Shown here piece by piece: positions 61,064-64,000 of a stretch of 64,000 nt of DNA. The DNA is from JBNKEI01 sp050288705 (GTDB lineage Bacteria; Myxococcota; Myxococcia; Myxococcales; UBA5297). The position numbers and the translations under genes were made by a program. The stretch spans positions 1 through 64,000 of the forward strand of contig JBNKEI010000033.1 of assembly GCA_050288705.1 (NCBI GenBank). The letters run 5' to 3'. Positions within the stretch are counted from its first letter, which is position 1. Each line of letters begins with the position of its first letter. The notes under the pieces were generated by a model. The model did no database searches, was not told the origin of the DNA, and saw only the letters and a list, made by a program, of their open reading frames with translations.

Positions 61064-62185
61064 TTAACTATCTTTGCACTGCATAATTTCTTGGTAAGCC
61101 TTAAGCAACAATTGATTACGCCGCTCGGGAGCAAAATTAACCTTTGCCCGTTTTCGGGCATTTCCTCCCATGGCCAACCTTATTGCTTTGTTCTTTCCTA
61201 AAAGAAGCATGGCCTCGGCTAACTGCCGCGCATTTGGCTCTACCACCATTCCGTCTTTTTCTTCTCTGATTAGTTCCGCCATTGCCCCCCGATTGGCTAC
61301 AATAACCGGCTTGCCGCAGGCCATAGCTTCTAAAACCGCCCGACAAGTACCGTCGTTGCCTTCTGCCAGCCATATTTTTACGTCCAGTGCCCGATAAGAA
61401 GCCACCAAGTGGTCACCGGTTTGATACCCAACAAAATGTATTCGCTTTTCCAATGCCCATTGTTTTGACAACGTTCGTAACGGCGATTCGTATTCTCCCC
61501 TACCAATGATTACCAAATGCGCCTGACTAAGTTCACCAGCAACGCGCGCAAATCCGCGAATGATTTGTTCGTGAAGACGTTCCACTTTAATACGGGAGAT
61601 TATTCCAAAGATTAATGCTTGGTCATCAATTCCCCATTCGGCGCGTTTTGATTTCTCTTCACCAGGGCAGAACCTTTCCGCGTCTACTCTTCCCGGTAAA
61701 ACATGAATTCGTTGGGGTTCTATCCCGTGACATTCGTTTAATTGGCGCGCGTATTCCTGACAGGAAACTATTAGACCGTCTCCAGTACGCAATCCCCTTC
61801 CCCGAAACCACCCCGGACGAATAGACCGAGCGATTTCTGCCGATCGCACTAAGGTAGGACGCAGTCGTAGCCCGAGCATAGCTAGCCAAGCTATAGTATG
61901 GTCGTGGGCGAACCGGCAATGCACCAGATCGGCTTGCCGTAAGCGGCTACGCAGCCTAATTACATCACGCACTATTTCTCTCAAGGTAGGCTTGGGGCAA
62001 AGAGTAAGCTCTTTCATTACCGGAAAGCCTGCTTGCTCAATTGCCGCCACATAGTTTCCAGGGCGCCGAGTATCACACCCAAACATGACTTCGTGACCTG
62101 CTTGCCTTAAGCCTTGAGCATCTTCTAGGCATAACTGGGCTGGTCCAGTCACGGAAGAAGTGGACAGCAACATCAGAATTTTCAC
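61064..62185 (-). CDS. Glycosyltransferase family 4 protein
   Basis: 373 residues with the GT-B fold. The N-terminal acceptor domain has MKILMLLSTSSVTGPAQLCL and the C-terminal donor domain has IFGIISRIKVERLHEQIIRG, AHLVIIGRGEYESPLRTLSK and the EX7E-like EGNDGTCRAVLEAMACGKPVIVA signature (nucleotide-sugar binding). No signal or membrane segment. Its start overlaps the rfaE2 stop by four bases, so it is probably an LPS-core or surface-glycan transferase in one operon with the heptose genes. The sugar donor is not known. Confidence 0.88.
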   Translation of the reverse strand: MKILMLLSTSSVTGPAQLCLEDAQGLRQAGHEVMFGCDTRRPGNYVAAIEQAGFPVMKELTLCPKPTLREIVRDVIRLRSRLRQADLVHCRFAHDHTIAWLAMLGLRLRPTLVRSAEIARSIRPGWFRGRGLRTGDGLIVSCQEYARQLNECHGIEPQRIHVLPGRVDAERFCPGEEKSKRAEWGIDDQALIFGIISRIKVERLHEQIIRGFARVAGELSQAHLVIIGRGEYESPLRTLSKQWALEKRIHFVGYQTGDHLVASYRALDVKIWLAEGNDGTCRAVLEAMACGKPVIVANRGAMAELIREEKDGMVVEPNARQLAEAMLLLGKNKAIRLAMGGNARKRAKVNFAPERRNQLLLKAYQEIMQCKDS

Positions 62186-62670
62186 TTACTTAGACCTTTT
62201 TCCCGAAGGCAGTCAATGATCGCAGTGGAAGAGTGATTTTTGGGGTCGCCAGCAATGGCTACTTGGCCACCGTATGCCAGAACCTCTTCTCGCTCGGGAA
62301 TGCTTTCCTGGCAGTAATCAGTCCCTTTGACATGAAAATCAGGACGCAAGGCGCGCAATATTCTCCGAACGTTTGGTTCATCAAATAAAAGTACGTAGTC
62401 TACACATGCCAGCGCCGCCACCAGTTCTGCCCTTTCCGCTTCGGGCACAATTGGCCGCCCTTCCCCTTTGTATGCGCGAGTAGAGGCATCACTGTTTATG
62501 GCCACCACCAGAATATCCGCTATTGTTTTTGCTGCTTGCAGATAACGTAGGTGTCCTACGTGTAATAAATCGAATACTCCGTTAGCCAGTGCCAAAGTTT
62601 TTCCCTGCTTACGCGCTGCGCCAACCAAGTCTATCAGGGTCTCCAGTCGCCCGATCTTGTGCACACTCAT
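62182..62670 (-). CDS. rfaE2: D-glycero-beta-D-manno-heptose 1-phosphate adenylyltransferase
   Basis: 162 residues. Cytidylyltransferase-like Rossmann domain with GVFDLLHVGHLRYLQAAKTI (HxGH nucleotide-binding motif), SDASTRAYKGEGRPIVPEAE, RAELVAALACVDYVLLF and VKGTDY. Matches the C-terminal half of E. coli HldE: it transfers AMP to heptose 1-phosphate to form ADP-heptose for LPS core. Here it is a separate gene, four bases after rfaE1 and overlapping the glycosyltransferase gene. Confidence 0.92.
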   Translation of the reverse strand: MSVHKIGRLETLIDLVGAARKQGKTLALANGVFDLLHVGHLRYLQAAKTIADILVVAINSDASTRAYKGEGRPIVPEAERAELVAALACVDYVLLFDEPNVRRILRALRPDFHVKGTDYCQESIPEREEVLAYGGQVAIAGDPKNHSSTAIIDCLREKGLSK

Positions 62671-62674
62671 GCCA

Positions 62675-63703
62675 TTACCCTAATTCTTCTTTTAATTCCT
62701 GATAGAACACGGTGGCGGTGCCTGATTTGAGAACCTGCAACGCCCCAGCGATGTTTGCCAATTGCGCTGCGCTCGAAAGATCGGCGCCCGCAGAAAGAGC
62801 CAGAGCTAGGGTAGCCCCCACCGTATCTCCCGCACCAGTTACATCTACCGCTTCTTGATCGCCATGAGCGGGAATAAACTCAATTTCTCCATTCTCTACT
62901 ACCGCCATCCCGTAGCGCCCACGAGTAACCACCATTGATTGCCCGTTCATCCGCGATTGCACCACTTGGATAGCTTGTGTAAAACGCTCTTCAGTATCGG
63001 CGCGTACTCCTGCCAACGCTGCCAATTCTGGCTCATTTGGCTTGAGTATGGTTGCTCCCGCAAATTCACCCAGTTGATACCGGCTATCCACGCAAACAGG
63101 AATTCCTTCTTTGGCAATGGTCAGTATTTCGGCAATCACTGGTTTTCCTAACACTCCCGAGCCATAATCAGAAATCAATATTGACTCAGCTTGGCGAGCA
63201 TATTCGCGCACCATGGCTGCTAATTCGTTTTCTAGTGAGGCCGGATAGGCTCCTTCACACCCTCGATCCAAGCGCAACATTTGCTGCCGTCGAGTGTTAT
63301 GTCCACCGGCCAAAATGCGTGTTTTGGTCTCTGTAGGAAGTGAGGATTCAGGTGAAAGAAGTTCGATACCAGCTTCGCGACACGAACTGCGTAAATGGCC
63401 ACCCATTTCATCGTTACCAACATAGCCCAGAGCAGTCACTTGCGCGCCAAGGGCCTTCAAGTTGGCAGCCGCATTGCCCGCTCCACCAAGCTTTACCTCG
63501 GAGGATTCGTAGCGAACAATCAGCACCGGGGCCTCCCGAGAAACCCTGTCCGATTCACCAAAAATGTAGTGATCGGCTACCAGATCGCCTATTACAAGAA
63601 TTTTTCGGCCTTTAAACCCTTTTAGAAGAGTCTCTAGTCGATAGTCATCGTTTCTTGATTGAACTGTATGCACAAGAGAGATTAAAGGGGGCTTTGGGCT
63701 CAA
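62675..63703 (-). CDS. rfaE1: D-glycero-beta-D-manno-heptose-7-phosphate kinase
   Basis: 342 residues of the PfkB sugar-kinase fold. LVIGD-like ILVIGDLVADHYIFGESDRV, VKLGGAGNAAANLKALGAQV, DYGSGVLGKPVIAEILTIAK, ILKPNEPEL and VDVTGAGDTVGATLALAL with the catalytic GAGD Asp. Corresponds to the N-terminal half of HldE. The first codon in frame is TTG at 63703; GTG at 63673 is an alternative. Heads the rfaE1-rfaE2-glycosyltransferase operon and is divergent from map, 39 bases away. Confidence 0.92.
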   Translation of the reverse strand: MSPKPPLISLVHTVQSRNDDYRLETLLKGFKGRKILVIGDLVADHYIFGESDRVSREAPVLIVRYESSEVKLGGAGNAAANLKALGAQVTALGYVGNDEMGGHLRSSCREAGIELLSPESSLPTETKTRILAGGHNTRRQQMLRLDRGCEGAYPASLENELAAMVREYARQAESILISDYGSGVLGKPVIAEILTIAKEGIPVCVDSRYQLGEFAGATILKPNEPELAALAGVRADTEERFTQAIQVVQSRMNGQSMVVTRGRYGMAVVENGEIEFIPAHGDQEAVDVTGAGDTVGATLALALSAGADLSSAAQLANIAGALQVLKSGTATVFYQELKEELG

Positions 63704-63742
63704 GAGTCAACCACGCTCTTTCTTTAAGTTAGGTTTTTATCA

Positions 63743-64000
63743 ATGACTTCTCACCGATTTCTTTCTTGCCCCCCTTCACGCCTACCTGGCCCCAATGAGC
63801 CGTGCTGGTGTGGAAGTGGAAAAAAGTATAAACGCTGCCATTCTTCCCAGGATCAGGAATCTTCGCGAAAGCGTACTAAAGCCATTTTTAGACACAAGCC
63901 AGTACAGCCTGGAGTGGTAAGCCCACGAAGAAAAGTTCCTGAACATATCCCTATGCCTGATTACGCAAAAAGCGGTAGTCCTAGTGACTCTCCTGTCGAC
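63743..64000 (+). CDS. map: Methionine aminopeptidase with N-terminal SEC-C motif (partial)
   Basis: 86 codons to the right window edge. Residues 18-33 (NEPCWCGSGKKYKRCH) are a SEC-C zinc motif (CWCGSGKKYKRCH). After a basic linker comes VQPGVVSPRRKVPEHIPMPD and YAKSG, which is the N-terminal extension and start of type I methionine aminopeptidases with a SEC-C zinc finger. The catalytic domain lies beyond the window. It removes the initiator Met from nascent proteins; the zinc motif is thought to help ribosome binding. Confidence 0.85.
   Translation, partial: MTSHRFLSCPPSRLPGPNEPCWCGSGKKYKRCHSSQDQESSRKRTKAIFRHKPVQPGVVSPRRKVPEHIPMPDYAKSGSPSDSPVD

Overview
This 64 kb window looks like a chromosomal segment of a Gram-negative bacterium of the Myxococcota or a related lineage of the former Deltaproteobacteria, with moderate GC (about 45-50% by eye). 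Reasons: a proteobacterial-type str/S10/spc/alpha supercluster, a tRNA-Thr-Tyr-Gly-Thr cluster ahead of secE-nusG, split heptose genes of LPS synthesis, a response regulator coupled to valS, and a three-gene operon that I identify as the PomXYZ cell-division positioning system known from Myxococcus xanthus. No 16S rRNA is present, so the placement is inference.

Layout. 1-1100: a truncated Rpn-type nuclease, a palindromic inverted-repeat element (copy A) and a small zinc-ribbon gene. 1149-4372 (minus): gatCAB amidotransferase. 4463-9838 (minus): acyl-CoA synthetase, GMC oxidoreductase and a YbiT-like ABC-F protein. 10038-10370: a small exported protein of unknown function. 10786-30222 (minus): one long translation block, read from the right as rpsL-rpsG-fusA-tuf-rpsJ-(rplC missing)-rplD-rplW-rplB-rpsS-rplV-rpsC-rplP-rpmC-rpsQ-rplN-rplX-rplE-rpsN-rpsH-rplF-rplR-rpsE-rpmD-rplO-secY-adk-infA-rpmJ-rpsM-rpsK-rpsD-rpoA-rplQ. 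30392-43419 (minus): tRNA-Thr, Tyr, Gly, Thr, rpmG, tRNA-Trp, secE, nusG, rplK, rplA, an L10 leader, rplJ, rplL, rpoB and rpoC. 43505-50291 (minus): rlmB, a RimK-like ATP-grasp gene, nadC, valS and a receiver protein. 50488-56784 (minus): tetraheme cytochrome c, nagZ, a vWA membrane protein, a DUF58 protein and a CHASE3 histidine kinase. 56877-57336: copy B of the palindromic element with a decayed GIY-YIG nuclease. 57446-61020 (plus): pomY-pomZ-pomX. 61064-63703 (minus): glycosyltransferase, rfaE2 and rfaE1. 63743-64000 (plus): start of a SEC-C methionine aminopeptidase.

Most of the window is core translation and transcription machinery. The paralog-prone ribosomal proteins S4, S14, L33 and L36 are all zinc (C+) forms. 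Unusual points are: EF-Tu with a non-canonical switch I region (RGITI replaced by KIVTI, plus a two-residue insertion), no rplC between rpsJ and rplD, no second tuf in the tRNA cluster where one usually lies, basic N-terminal extensions on L5 and S11, and strong sigma70 promoters ahead of rpsL, rplJ and the tRNA cluster.

The most notable system is pomYZX. The ParA-like PomZ carries G62, K66, D90 and K268 at the same residue numbers as functional residues I recall for M. xanthus PomZ. The coiled-coil protein starts with a peptide bearing K13 and R15, the residues I recall as the PomZ-activating motif of PomX. The HEAT protein has the coiled-coil/HEAT/Pro-rich composition of PomY, but in a different order and with an added C-terminal domain. 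All function calls rest on motif recognition without database searches.
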